NCBI GenBank assembly: GCA_029718625.1
Contig: CM056380.1
Coordinates: forward strand, 101,952,479 to 102,016,478
DNA from: Synaphobranchus kaupii
Taxonomy: Eukaryota > Chordata > Actinopteri > Anguilliformes > Synaphobranchidae
Length of the DNA: 64,000 nucleotides
Reading direction: 5' to 3'
Every line of letters starts with the position of its first letter. Position 1 is the stretch's first letter. A program made the translations under genes and the position numbers. The notes under the pieces are model-generated. The model made no database searches and was not told where the DNA came from. It saw only the letters and a list, made by a program, of their open reading frames with translations. This document shows positions 45,750 through 58,285 of the stretch, piece by piece.

Positions 45750-48060
45750 ACAACGTTATGGCATATCCAGACCAGTGAACATTCAAGTTCCACTGAAAAT
45801 GTGCCAGGCCGTCTCTCACAGTCTCACTCTGAAGAGAGAAGTATAGCTTCTAATGTTAGTGAAGTCACATTTGGGTAAGTTAATACTAATGTTAATTGTC
45901 TGATACTTCCCTTACATATCATGTCCAAATTTAATTGTATGGTTAGCCTATTTTAAGATATGTTTTACCCAATTTTAGTCAAATGGATTTGCATAGCACT
46001 AGACTACCGTTGACGTTAACATAGCTATCTGGTTCTGAGGTAAATTAGCTAACCCCACACTGCTTGGTAGTTTGCTAAGGTTAAAGGTAAATGTTCGCGT
46101 ATTTCCGTGAGGTATGTTTTACCATTAGCTAATGTTAGTTTAGCTATAATTATCAGGCAACACAAAAACACCAGCCGTATATAACATTAACGCAAGCAAG
46201 TAACATGGAAATGCGTGCTAAATTTAAAAGATGATAGACATGTTTGAACATGTTATGTTTGAGACTCAAACATTTACGGTGAGTCAAATTTATTTCTTAT
46301 GTATGGCGGACTCTGGAGGACTAAATCGTCCCAATATTTAACAAAAGTTCACACAATTTGAATTCAGAAATTTAGGTGAATGGTAGATTTGAGCTTCAGG
46401 AATGTGATTCTGGTATTACCTCAATTTTGACTGGATAGTAATTTTGTAATGTTTTTCTCTCCTATGAAATCGTCACGTGTGAGACATGTATCTGAACCTC
46501 GTTTCAGGACAAATACAAAATGGTTTGTTTGTCTTGCTCATTTCAAAGCGGCAAAATGTCTCCTTTTGTACGATTTATGCAACTCATGTATCATTAGTGA
46601 CACAAAAACAAGCAAACAAAAAAGTTTTTCATTTATTGATCAGAAGTCAAGATCCGTTTATGTCTGTCTTAATTATTTAAATGCTGTGAAATCAATAGAT
46701 ATCATCCTCTCCAGTTGCATTGATAGAATGAACCACAAACAATAAAGAGAAGGCACGGTGAAATATGACAAATGTGAACTCAAACTAAGTAGTGCACCGC
46801 TCCTCGTTCTTATTGACGTTTTCTACTGGCCCTCCATACAAGGACAGGGAAAAGAGTGTGGGCTGCATTCATAATTTAGTATCAAGCTACGCTCCATAGT
46901 ACACACTCAAGATGTCTTCCGCTTTTCACAGAACGTAATATAAAATCATCTAAGCTTTCAGGGGAAACCCTTGCAGCCCGAGATGCGCATCCGAAGTAAC
47001 ATTTGTTCAAAAGAATGCAAATATCTTCATATCTTCCTCACAAGGTACTGTGATATTAATATTGCACATTCAGACATCAGTGCAGGAAGTCCACGTTCAT
47101 TATGGGGGTGTGACTATGCACTGGATCCTAAACAATACTCCTCTTCCGTGTTAATAATTTATTTTTTGCAAGTGAAGATGAAAATTAAGCTTTATAAATA
47201 CTCAGTGCACACAGTAAGGGTTAGTGAGGGTTCACTTATATAAAAAAAAAAAAAAAACCGGTAACCAGTATATTTGTATTTTAGAGAGGAAGAGGTTGAG
47301 CATAATGAGTTCTAATTTCTGAAAATCACATCCATTCAGCGTATTGCCTACTGGTAGCAACTCCCTGCTTTGAATTTAATTTGCCCAGAGTGTTCATCGA
47401 GGGAGTGTTTTTTCCCCGTGTTTGAATGATCAGTGAATGCTATTACCTTTACATAGAGGGGTATGTGTTGGCTGAGGAAGAGACGCTACCAAAGAAATGT
47501 CAATAGGTAAAATGTCAAGAGATAAAAGCGGAGAAAACAGCAGTTGCAGGCAGTTGTGGAATCGCAGGCTGCGATTAGCAGGTGGATGACAATTGTGATC
47601 CCACCGGGACCTGTAATTAGCAACAGTAAATGCTTTATCTCAGAAGGAATCTCCAAGCAGGAACAAATTAATGGTGAGGTGATGTAGACGCACACCTGAA
47701 TACCTCAGGAATTATAGAGCATGTAATGCTATGCAATCAAACCAGCTACAGCAGTTTATTTTTTATTTTTTATGAGGAACACTAGCGGCGGTTGGACGTA
47801 AGAGAAAAAGAAAGAACCGTAAGACAAGGTAAATTGCTATTTGGCAGGAAAAAATAATCATAACAAGAGACAAACAAGAACATAGATAGAGTATGACGCA
47901 GTGATAGCTGCAGCTTCTGGTTTAAGTAGGTTACATCAAAAAAGGCAAGTAAAAAAAAAAAAAAAGTGAAATGCATTATTGATGACTTGTCATCTGTCTG
48001 TCTGTCTTTCTATCCATGTGTAATCTGTCCATCTGTTTTTCTATCTATGTGCGATTTATA
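45750..48060. other. No gene seen; possible conserved non-coding segment at 47280-47700
   Basis: 47280-47700 has balanced composition with many TAATTA/ATTAG/CAGGTG sites and no repeat structure, unlike its surroundings. No exon is evident in the stretch. Confidence 0.35.
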
Positions 48061-48125
48061 ATAACAATAAGAATAATACATTTCTATTTATATAGCACCT
48101 TTCAAGCATAGAGCACAAACTGTTT
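48061..48125 (+). repeat. Possible LINE 3'-end fragment
   Basis: AATAATACATTTCTATTTATATAGCACCTTTCAAGC resembles the 3' terminus found on many fish LINE copies (TTTATATAGCGCCTTTC). Short and without coding context. Confidence 0.35.
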
Positions 48126-48177
48126 TCCAGAAAAAACCCCAAAAAGAATGTAGGCTACAAATTACAGAGAATGTATG

Positions 48178-48275
48178 GAGGTAGAACTAATTAGTGAAAT
48201 CAGCTGGCTGAGTCTATGGGTGGAAGAAACACATGGTAGGACTTTTACTTTATGTCCCCTGGATTTCCACTTCTG
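48178..48275. mobile_element. Partial hAT MITE
   Basis: Nearly identical to 62755-62861 from GAGGTAGAACTAATTAGTG to TTTCCAC(T/C)TCTG, but lacking an 11-bp insert and the left terminal repeat. It is therefore a truncated copy of the element at 62660-62861. Confidence 0.85.
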
Positions 48276-48645
48276 GATAACAGGAACAACAGTCGCCAAA
48301 CAAGTTGAACCTGTTTGCTTAGGCCCCTTAGTGGCATAGAGCCTGGGGTCCACATCACCCAACATCCTATTGTACCATGTCAGAAAGCATGGTATTATGG
48401 AAAACTGCATATCATCTTCATCAGCACTACTTGGGCTATTACCAGGCAAAATATTAAGCTTTTACGTGTGACCGTTCTTCATAAAAGTATTTTGACCACT
48501 CTACAGTGTGATCTACATGAGCGTGAATCGGGTTGAAGATACTGGACATTTATATACATTTAGGAGTTGGTTACAGTTCTACTTTTGCCACCAAAAGTTC
48601 ATATATTATCATAGCAACAATAAAACACACAAGGTCCTGAATATA

Positions 48646-49370
48646 CAAACCTCAATTCCAAAAAAGTTGGAACAGTGTATAAAATGCAAGTAAACAGACA
48701 AACTGTGTTTACTGACAACGGTTTTCCGAAGTATTCCCGAGCCGATGTGGTTATATTCATTAGAAAAGCATGTCGGTTTTTAACGCAATGCCGTCTGAGG
48801 GATCAAAGGTCATGGGCATTCAATATAGGTTTCGGCCTTGCCCTTTTACGCACAGAGATTTCTCCAGATTCTCTGAATCTTTTAATAATATTATGGACTG
48901 TAGATGGTGAAATCTCTAAATTCCTTGCAATCATGCGTTGAGAAGCGTTGTTCTTAAATTGTTGGACTATTCGCTCACCCAGTTTTTTGCAAAGTGGCGA
49001 ACCTCGACCCATCCTTGCTCGCAAACGCCCAAGCCTTTGTGGACGCTCTATACCCAGTCATGACAGCTTTACCTGTTACCTATTCACCTGGTTACCTGTG
49101 GAATGTTCCAAACAGGTCTTTTTTCAACATTCCACAATCTTCCCAGTGTTCTGTTGCCCCTGTCTCAACTTTTTTGGAATGTGTTGCAGGCATCAAAATC
49201 AGAATTAGTGTATATTTACAAAAATCAATAAAGTTGATAAGGTAAAACATTAAATATCTTTTCTTTGTACTGTTTTCAATTAAATATATGTAAAAGAGAA
49301 TTTACAAATCACTGCTTTCTGCTTTTATTTGCATTTTATACTGTCCCAACTTTTTAGGAATTGGGGTTTT
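48646..49370 (-). mobile_element. Tc1-like transposon, internally deleted (725 bp)
   Basis: The ends CAAACCTCAATTCC and, inverted, AAAACCCCAATTCC continue as AAAAAAGTTGGAACA-type repeats and are flanked by TA. From the right end inwards (minus strand) come the terminal repeat, the 5' untranslated part with a second AAAAAAGTTGAGACAGG block, and the transposase N-terminus. It then jumps to the left terminal repeat without the catalytic domain. Confidence 0.9.
48803..49024 (-). pseudogene. Tc1-like transposase, N-terminal DNA-binding part
   Basis: Frame starting MRARMGRGSPLCKKLGER, followed by VQQFKNNASQRMIARNLEIS, SPSTVHNIIKRFRESGEIS and a basic RKRARPKPILNAHDL. This is the paired-type helix-turn-helix plus GRPR-like hook that binds the terminal repeats in Tc1 transposases. 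Another likely start is the M at MGRG, four codons in. The coding sense continues a little beyond 48803 (RSLRRH-like) and is then lost at the deletion. The DDE domain is absent, so it could at most bind element ends. Confidence 0.88.
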
Positions 49371-49379
49371 TAGGTCAAT

Positions 49380-52300
49380 GATACTGTTATTTTGTCTGCT
49401 CACTTGAATTTCTGTCTTCATCACATAATTTCCTTCTGCTATGAATATCTCTCATAATGTAAGGACTAAATCATAACCTTACCTCCATTATTAAAGCCAG
49501 ACATGTTCTTTCTAAGATTTTGTGGTTACTCTATGCCTTTTCTGTCTATATGTGGTGTACAGTGTAAGTTTCTACACGAAAAACGGTGAAATCTCAAAAA
49601 TACGTCAGCATAACATTACGCAATTCAAATTGGCAGTAGTAATATCTTGAAACTAATTGTAATTGATTGACATCCTTCTACGTATGCTTTCCAAAGAGGT
49701 ACAAGGTAGGTCATTGGACAGTTGGAAGCGATTGTCAGAGCTGTGCATGTCACAAGTGTATTTCAGAACAATGCTATCAATAAGCATCTGTGTCTCTGTG
49801 ATTTTATTTTATTTTTTTACAGTAGTGCCATTGAGTTCAGAATGAAAGGACCTGTAGTCTGTCTTATTCAGGTACAGCTTAGTTTATACCTAGGTAGCTA
49901 GTTACCTATTAGGTATAAGCTATGTTAAACCTGAATAAGGCTCAATGATAAAGTATGGGGAGTCTGTGGAAAAAAGTCCCTTCCTGAGGCGACTTGGATT
50001 TTTATACCATAAGTAATGACAATGATGGTGAGCTTTCAATCTATTACAGCTGAACTGTAAAGTTACTCGGAATTTATACTACACTATAGTAGAAGCTTCC
50101 ATGTGTGGCCTAGCCATTCATTATGTTGGGTGCACCAGCATAGCTAATGGGACATACGTAAATGAATGACATGGCAGCTAGGTTTGTGAACCAGAAATGT
50201 AAAGTTTTACCTTATTCACATCATTGACTCACACTGTAAGCTAGAGTTGTTGAACTTTGTTTTTCACCGGGGGTTATGTATTCACTGCTCATAATTTGCA
50301 TATGCATTCTTTAAAGAGAACAGTACTAAACAGGTGGAAATGAGCATAATTAGCCTCTGCACAAGGGGGTTAAAAAAAGTCAACTGCCATTTGCTGGCCA
50401 GTAGGAACAAATAGCGTGCGGTTAAAATGCAGTCATAGGCTGATGTATTTAATCACTTAATTCGGTCCATCACGGAAAGACAGAGCATGCTTTTTTCCCT
50501 TTGATTTAACAGAACGTTGTTATAAATGGAACATTCTCAAACTGCATTAGTAAAATAATAAAACAGGGTTACCGTGTGTCGGTTTTTACTTCTGTAAAGT
50601 TTGTTTTGGGACAAAATGTTGTACATTGCAATGTTTGAGTCTTTGATGGAGTGCCTGTTGTCACTGAAAAAATGGTACAGTGAAGGGGAAAGGAGTGCTG
50701 GGCATCACTACTGACAGAGCACTCCTTATGAAGAAAAAATAATATACAGTATATATATATATACAATTCAGTTCCATAAAAACACTTAGGAGCCACTGTT
50801 CCATATCTGTGGGAGTTATAGTAGTACAAGATGCCAGTCTTCCCAACACATCATCATCCGTAACTTTAATTGCACAGACTGCACTGCATCTGTGAAGAGT
50901 AGGGATGTAGGAGATTCATTCCAGCGTTCATCAGTTTGTGGCCCCAAAGACCTCCGTGTCACTTTTCCCAAAGATCCAAATCACACTTTATTGGGTTTGA
51001 GTCGAAGTGCAATAAGTTGCATCCCTTGTCAGTATAGCGGGGGGCCATTGTTGCAAGACAACATGCCAATAATAAAGAGCCCAGTCTGAGGGTAATGAGA
51101 TTACAGTGTATACACTCTGCACTTTCGCTCATGCGCCTCTGCTGGGACAAGAGACACAATCCACTGAGCTCAGCCACTGTCTGTTGTGTCTTGGCTCCTA
51201 ACCTCCCAACACTCCCTGCATTTAATGATCTAACTGTAACAATGTGGTGTATATTCTGAATGCAGCATTTTGACGGTTTAGCACCTTAATTGCTGTTGAC
51301 ACTTTGTTTAATCTTCGCCGTTCCCTTTTTTTGAACGGAATATTAGTTAAGTAAAATTAAATTAGCCTCTAGCATCCAAGTTTCTTTTCAGATAAGAGAA
51401 CTGGAGTGCCAGCTCCCCATAAATTATTTTAACGGTACATATCTGTGTCGTTCAAATTATCATGGAGGGAATCACTGCAAAATTGAACAACACAGCATTT
51501 ACGTATATCTGGTCGCGAACCCTGGTTCATTCCATTTCCAGTCAATCTGAATTAATTATTTGTTAACTTCATAATTACGTACAGAATTTGTTGATTCTCC
51601 ACAGAAGGCGAGCACAATCACAGAGCCTGCGCAAACACAGTAGCCTTCTTCATAGCAAATGAAAGAATACCAGGCTTTGTCAGAGCTGACAGGTTGTTGA
51701 TATCTGTCCAAAGCTAGATTGCATTTTCCCTAAGATAACAATAATATAGCACACCAGTAATCCATAGCTAACAACCGCTCCGTAAAACCAAGTAATATCT
51801 TTCCTGTGGATTTGTGTCAGGTCTGCTGAACACCAGTGTTCTTCTGAGCTAATACCCATAGGCCTGTGTGTTTGAGGTATTAAGCATGGGCCGATTTGGC
51901 ATCAGTGCGGTGTTTGTGTTGGCGTGTAGACTTGGCAAGAGCCGGAGGTGGTGGAATGCGCAGACTGATACCATTGTTTTTCCACTCTGCCTCTAGAACC
52001 CAGAGCTGGCAAAGTTGAGTTCAGTACGGGTGGTTTGTCTTCCTAGGGCTTTGTCATCTACATTACACATTGGACAGTGTTTTATTCATTCTTATTTTGT
52101 GCCCCACCACCCCCCACAGCCCCAACCCCACTTCTATTTTCTACAATTGTTGAAGCCCAGACTTTTAAATTACGAGCAGAGTTTCATTTATTTAAATTAA
52201 GCACAACATCCAATACTGAGTTCTGAGAATCTTTGTATTGCAGATCTTCAAACAAATACAAATTGAAAAAAAGTGCACATACTAAACTCTGAATAAAATG

Positions 52301-52380
52301 CAAAAGATGTGAGGTCTGCCGGTCGGTCAGTCTGTCGGTTGGTCTGTCAGTCTATCTGAATTTCCTCTGCTGGTTTGTAG
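49380..52380. other. No gene seen; one hairpin and possible conserved non-coding DNA
   Basis: A 77-bp imperfect hairpin lies at 49863-49939 and a short TA run at 50744-50764. 51330-51610 is rich in TAAT/ATTA sites and balanced in composition, a candidate conserved non-coding element. No exon is recognised. Confidence 0.35.
49863..49939. other. Imperfect 77-bp hairpin
   Basis: Outer arms CTTATTCAGGT / ACCTGAATAAG pair perfectly. An inner TTATACCTA / TAGGTATAA pair follows with short mismatched stretches between. Confidence 0.55.
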
Positions 52381-52387
52381 TATGCTT

Positions 52388-52523
52388 GATCTGGGTTACC
52401 CAGAGTGCTGTGTGCTGCGCGTGATCCGGGTTACCCAGAGTGACGTGTGCAGCGCGTGATCCGGGTTATCCAGAGTGACGTGTGCAGCGCGTGATCCGGG
52501 TTATCCAGAGTGACGTGTGATGT
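52388..52523. repeat. 35-bp minisatellite, about four copies
   Basis: GATCYGGGTTAYCCAGAGTG anchors at 52388, 52423, 52458 and 52493. GC-rich, with a CAGCGCGT block. A run of GGTCGGTCAGTCTGTC-type repeats precedes it at 52317-52355. Confidence 0.95.
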
Positions 52524-53270
52524 TTCCAAGTGGACAGTTGGATCATAATGGACTGCAAATAAAATGTACATGCAGCCAATTTTGTATAAAATCAGATTGG
52601 ATATGCAGTCAATTTGTGTGCTTTTTACACTTTCTTAATTTGGAGTTTTGAATGAAGGTGTGGTGTGGGAGAGGACCTGCAGAATGCAGACAATAATTAA
52701 TTTAGTTGCCAAACCTTTTCCCCCATAATCTAGTATAGAAAATCCATCATACCCTCATAACATCCTGTCAGCATTGTCTGCCAGGCCAATCTACTCTCCG
52801 TTGCCAACTATCTCTTCTCTGCATACCTTCCAATGATGTCAACTAGTGAGCCAACAATCTAGTCCAAAATGGCCAACATGATTCCTTCCACAAACAATCA
52901 CATTTCTATCCATTTACCCCTCTCTTAACCATCCCAAATGAATATCTTAACCATCCCACATTTGGTCTCTCATTGTCTTCATTTATGAATAAATTGATTC
53001 AGGCCCTGATGAGATGTTCCATTTGTGGTACAATGTAAAAAAAAAAAGCATTGCAAAATAATGTATCAGAGTGCAAATGATTCATTTTGTTATACTCATG
53101 CACATAGAAAATAAAAACAAAAAACTTTTATATTTCATCTTGTTCAGAAATTTCTTTACAATTTAAATTAAATTTCTTACTGGAGAGGTATTTAATCTAA
53201 TGTAAATTTTTACGTGGATAACTGACGAGAGCTTACACCTATATACAGTTAGAATTTAAAGGTTACCGAG
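52524..53270. other. No gene seen
   Basis: AT-rich spacer without recognised coding or repeat features. Confidence 0.4.
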
Positions 53271-53281
53271 AGTTACTTTTC

Positions 53282-53482
53282 GTGCCATATAATGGGGGGG
53301 ACGTGTTAAAATGGCTACAACTGCTACACGGTTCACTCTATATGGACTTAAACCGGATAACTTTAAACCTGCACTTTAACCTGATAGTCACTGTTCCATT
53401 TCACATTCAGTGTGCTGGAGTATACAGCCAAAACAACAAAACATGTGTCACTGTCCTAACACTTTTGGAGTGCACTGTATAG
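53282..53482 (+). repeat. Tc1-like terminal repeat relic 1
   Basis: CTGCACTTTAACCTGATAGTCACTGTTCC ... TGTGTCACTGTCCTAACACTTTTGGAGTGCACTGTA resembles the terminal repeat at 9105-9311 (shared CTCAAATTAAAGCTGA and GTCACTGTCC wording) and ends in GCACTGTA. Confidence 0.65.
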
Positions 53483-53664
53483 TACTGTCCCCCCACACTG
53501 GATTTTTCACACCACATGGACGTGTGTAGTCCAGTCTATGCAGCCTGATCCTACTGATGCCATGACACTGTACAGGAACTGATGTATGTGTACCATTTGG
53601 GAAGCAGTAAATATACATGTATATATATTCTTCGAGATTCTTCTGTTACATATATTGATGTAAA

Positions 53665-53800
53665 AACTCTCAAATTAAAGCTGAAAGTCTGCACTTTAAC
53701 CTCATAGTCACTGTTCCATTTTGAATCCAATGTGCAGGAGTACAGACCCGAAACAACAAAAAGTGTGTCACTGTCCTAACACTTTTGGAGTGCACTGTAT
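53665..53800 (+). repeat. Tc1-like terminal repeat relic 2 (direct copy)
   Basis: CTCTCAAATTAAAGCTGAAAGTCTGCACTTTAACC ... GGAGTGCACTGTATG, in the same orientation as relic 1. Two ends in direct rather than inverted order are not one transposon; more likely two insertions or a duplication. Confidence 0.65.
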
Positions 53801-54269
53801 GCCTGGACACGGAATATCGACAGACGCCTACTAACCACATATTGGCACAATGATGTTGTGTTCATTGACAGGGGTGGGACTGTGAGAGAATGAGTAATAA
53901 TGCAATATTAGCATTTATCAATGGGGCTTATTGATCGCACAATGCGACAGAGTTCTTTAATGCCACCATTTATCCCAGCCAATCTCAGGCCCTGCTAATC
54001 CTAATGTGATAGCAAACTAATCACTTTCTGTAAAAGATGTGAGTTCGAACACGGTCGTGCATTATTGCCATGGGGCGGCAGTGATGCCATGAATAGCGAT
54101 TTCAACTCACTGCAAGAAGGTACAGAACTCGAATGCCGGCTGGCCCCGCCTGATGTAGGCTGTCATCACGTCATAATTGAATGGATGGAATTTTGCCACG
54201 CCTTGTTTATTTTCACCCCACAAACACCTTTATGTTTTACATTGGCTCAGTGTAATATTCTTAGTTATA

Positions 54270-54813
54270 CACTGCCCGTCCAAAAAAAAAGTCGCACACT
54301 CTAATATTTCGTTGGACCGCCTTTAGCTTTGATTACGGCGCGCATTTGTTGTGGCATTGTTTCGACAACCTTATGCAATGTCACAACATTTATTTCCATC
54401 CGGAGTAGCATAAGTTTTTGGCTGAGATATTGCATTGACGACGGGAGAGTCGAACCACTCCGTAAAGTGTTCTCCAGCACATCCCAAAGACTTTCAATGG
54501 GGTTAAGATCAGGAATCTGGTGGCTAATTCATGTGTGAAAATGATTCCTCATGCTCCCTGAACCACTCCTTCACAATTTGAGCCCGATGAATCTTGGCAT
54601 TGTCATCCTGGCATATGCCCATTGATGGGATAACCTGGTCATTCAGTACATTCAGGTACTTCGCTGACTTAATTTTATTGCTGCATAATGTTGCTGAGCC
54701 TAGACCTGACCAACTGAAGCAACCCCAGATCATAACACTGCCTCCAGAGGCTTGTACAGTGGGCACTATGCACGACGGGCGCAATGGCGACTTTTTTTTT
54801 TGGCCGGGCAGTG
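54270..54813 (-). mobile_element. Tc1-like transposon, internally deleted (544 bp)
   Basis: Termini CACTGCCCGTCCAAAAAAAAAGTCGC and, inverted, CACTGCCCGGCC followed by the same A-run and GTCGC, each flanked outwards by TA. The interior encodes only the C-terminal half of the transposase on the minus strand. Confidence 0.92.
54306..54775 (-). pseudogene. Tc1-like transposase, C-terminal half
   Basis: On the minus strand: [18 protein letters not shown] (around the first catalytic Asp region), [18 protein letters not shown] (second Asp block) and [12 protein letters not shown] stop falls where Trp is expected and a frameshift follows. In the shifted frame the helical tail and a terminal MRAVIKAKGGPTKY are still readable near 54306-54350. 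The DNA-binding half and the first part of the catalytic domain are deleted, so it is non-functional. Confidence 0.88.
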
Positions 54814-54865
54814 TATGAACTTGGTCATTTTGTTTTCGTAAATGGAGTAATAAAATGTAGTTCAC

Positions 54866-57800
54866 AACACTACAAATATTTTACTGGACCTATTAGTCTT
54901 GTTAGCTGAACAGCACGATATTGAGTCAATACCACGTATCTTTGCTTGCTGTTAAAGGATTTGTAACCCACAGAAAAAAGGATTTGTAAGCCACAGAACC
55001 TTAAACCTTGAGAGTTGAGAAAACTCAAAAGTGCTCTTGTAATCAGTTATTTAATCATTTTTAATTTGGAGAACCAACATTTTTACAGTATTGGTCCAAA
55101 AAGGGAACAAAACATGAACGACTCGCTCGATGAGGAAGGGCAACCTTTCGGGGGCCTGATCCGATCTTTTTCTGCCTTGATGTGCTGCAGTGCAATAACA
55201 AATCAAAATCATATCAGCCGCTGTTATACAAAAAAGCCTGAATGCTTTGTGACCTGTCGACCAGAGCCCTGATTTCCTACTTTTGTTCAGCCAAAACAAT
55301 GCAGATAAATCAGCTTCTAAGAAACATAACCCCCCACTCCACACGCACGCGCACGCACCCACGCACACGCACACACACGCACGCACACAACGTGTAAACT
55401 CGGTTCGGGTTTGCGGCTTATGGAATTCCCATCTGCCGATGGCAACAATTGCACATAAGCTGTGCATTCTCCCACTGACACCATGATTACAGTGTTGCAT
55501 TACGAAGCCTCTAGTTTGCAGCTCATAAAAGTCAGACGTGACCTTTGAAGGGATCCGAAAAGAAACATTGTTTGAGGTGGCCGAGGGAGATGATTGTGCA
55601 GTGTTACAAGCCTTTGTTTGAAGAGACCCGCAACATCTCCTAGGAGCCTGCGATGGCTGAACGGCGGAAGGACACCGTGAACCCGCTGATTGTTTTTTCC
55701 CTTTCTGTTTGCTTTTCCACATCTCCCATGTCCCAGGAGGCTGTTGGGGAAGGTGTGTGGGGGGGGGGGGGCGCGGGGGGTCGACCCACCCAAAGCCAAC
55801 TGACATGGGCCAACTCAAAAAATCCACAAGAGATACGTGTCAAGAGTTATGTTTTACAATATATCAGTCTTTAATGAAACCTGGAATACATTCTTAACTC
55901 ATTTAAACTCATAACAGAACTCATCCAAAAACTAAACCCACGTACATGACCGTATAAAAAAAAAAAAAAAAGAGTTATGTTTTAAATGGTTGGGAGGGAG
56001 TGTGGGACCACACTCAAGATTTGTCAGTGATACACACTGCCAGTATATGCAAAGCGCTGGCACGAGAGGGATAGAGAGCCAGAAGAATTTCCATACTGAT
56101 CAGATGTAATTTGTTTATGCACCGGTCGCACCGTCAGACGGGGCTAAGAAGTGCTGAGATGCAAATAAAAGCTGCATAGTCACTCACGGTCTGCACAAAC
56201 TTAATAGAGTAATACAGTCAGACAGGGATTTAAAATGGTATTCAGGCGAATGCAGGGGAAGGTGCCCCTGTCACATACCCACTGTAAATACCTGTCTATG
56301 CATTTCATACCCATTGTATTTCAACCATTTTGACACGTTTTATAAGCCATCGTCTCATTGTGATTTATCTGAGCAGTATAGTTAAGGTCACGGTGAACTG
56401 AACTGAACTCCACTTGAGAGCCCGTGAGCAGAGGTTTAGCTCACAGGACAATCTGTGCTGCTGTTTACCCGTCGTGGCACCTTGCAGGACACAGCGTGCA
56501 GTCATTTCACGCTATCTCACTTTACGCAAAGTATTAATAACGTTGATCACTGAAGTGGGGCTTCACCAATCACAAAACAATTTCAGTTAATCGTTTCATT
56601 AATGAACGATTGGCTGATCTCAACCGATCAAAGTCTGCCGCTCGCCACAGTGAAGCTATTGGAGAGGCCTGAATCATTCAGAATCATTAAGGAAGCAATT
56701 ATCTCAAACACGTAAGAGCTTTGTGAAACCACAATTTGCTGTATAATCATGCTGTGGTTATCACTCACCACTATTAAAACCTGCAATGCTGAACATAGTC
56801 ACTGTGCATTTAATGCACATCAAAAACTAAATCAAAGACAATGCAGATGAGGAAAAAAGGATTGCATTACCATTTGATGGGTTTCTTTAGAAACTGGACT
56901 CATTGGCAGAAATTTTGGGGTATGATAAAAAATTAATTAAAAAAAAATCATAATAAAAGCACTCAGTAACTGTAAAAGTGAATTCCAAAATGCTTCAGTC
57001 ATTTCTGACGAAGAAATATAATTTGAAGTCTGGGTACGTCTATTCATTGATAAAATGATATAAAATGACATTGAGATCATTTTGTAGTTTATTTATTGTG
57101 TTATTTATTTATCTTGTTTTTTTCTTCCCTTGAAGGACAGATATGTTCAAGAAAATTGTTTGTGAAATAAGTTATTGTTTTTCTGACCATATCTGGAGAA
57201 TGGCTCACACACATCTTCCAAGGATTGGATCACAGATAACACACAAATCGTCTCTCAAATTTGGTGAAATACATATTACATGTTTTTTATTTTGTACTTA
57301 GTAGAATTGTTCTGATGTATAGTAATTGTCTGTTTTATTTTTCCTATGCAAGAAATGACATCATTGTTTTTATGTTTTCATTTAGGTACACAGCTAAATT
57401 AAAATGTTAAGTTAATTACACCTCTATGTCATTGTCACTCATACTATCATTGCATCTGGCAATGCAGAACCTTTTTAGACAAAGGTGCCTCAATGGCTTT
57501 TGGGTGTATTCTGAGAATATTTGCGTACTTTTACTGCATCAGTGCATTCTGTGAGTGTGACCATGCGTGGGGCACACTGGTTGAACCATTGAGGGCTGGA
57601 GTCACACATTCGTCCCCTGGGATTGACTGATTCACATCCGCTGAAGGAACCACGCGTTCCACTGCCAAAGCAGAGCTGTTGTCCAACTTAAAGGCATGCT
57701 CAGATGCCCACTGGCCAAGTCACTGCCTCTGTTCCCTTCAGGGCCATAAATACTGTGTATTTGCACAGGACACAATCACCTGAGAGGACCAGGCCCCGGC

Positions 57801-58285
57801 ACAAGCAATGAACAAATCTTACTGTCCAAATCAATTGTATCTACTCAACCATGACAACAAATTAAGCATGACACACAAAACATAATGCTGCGATTGACCC
57901 ATGGTATTTACACTTATGACACTAAAATGAATCAGTCAGTATATTCAGGCGTTTCTATTTGGATCCACTTGGAATGGAGATAGCAAGAGGCCCTTTGAGC
58001 ATGTCGGCATCTCACAGGTGTTTAGGCTGTGTGATTCATTTGTATTATTTATCACAGTGGCATTTCATATGTTACGTCAAGTTTCCCTATAAAGTTTCTC
58101 CGAGCCACAAAAGTAGTTAAATGTGGTAGAGGATATACTACTGCTAATTTATGATCTCCCCAAAACTTTGAAAAATGTAACTTCAAATGGACTATGTGTA
58201 GTGCACATATACAAAAACATTGTGGTGCTTGGAGAATTTGTAGGAGACTACGTTATGAAGAATGAACATTAACCTGTTTTCGCTT
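54866..58285. other. No gene seen; contains microsatellite and possible conserved DNA
   Basis: A CACG/CACA-type microsatellite is at 55333-55392 and a poly-G block at 55758-55772; these and the surrounding GC-rich 55500-55830 create long false open frames. 56040-56260 and 56540-56660 look single-copy with balanced composition. No exon is recognised. Confidence 0.4.
55333..55392. repeat. Degenerate (CACG/CA)n microsatellite
   Basis: Alternating CACACG and CACGCA units over 60 bases. Confidence 0.92.

Noticed and set aside
53282..53800. Two Tc1-like ends taken as one small transposon
   Set aside because: They are in direct, not inverted, orientation, so they do not bound a single element.
55051..55827. 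258-residue minus frame
   Set aside because: Runs through a CA/CG microsatellite and a poly-G block, with unlikely composition and no known domain.
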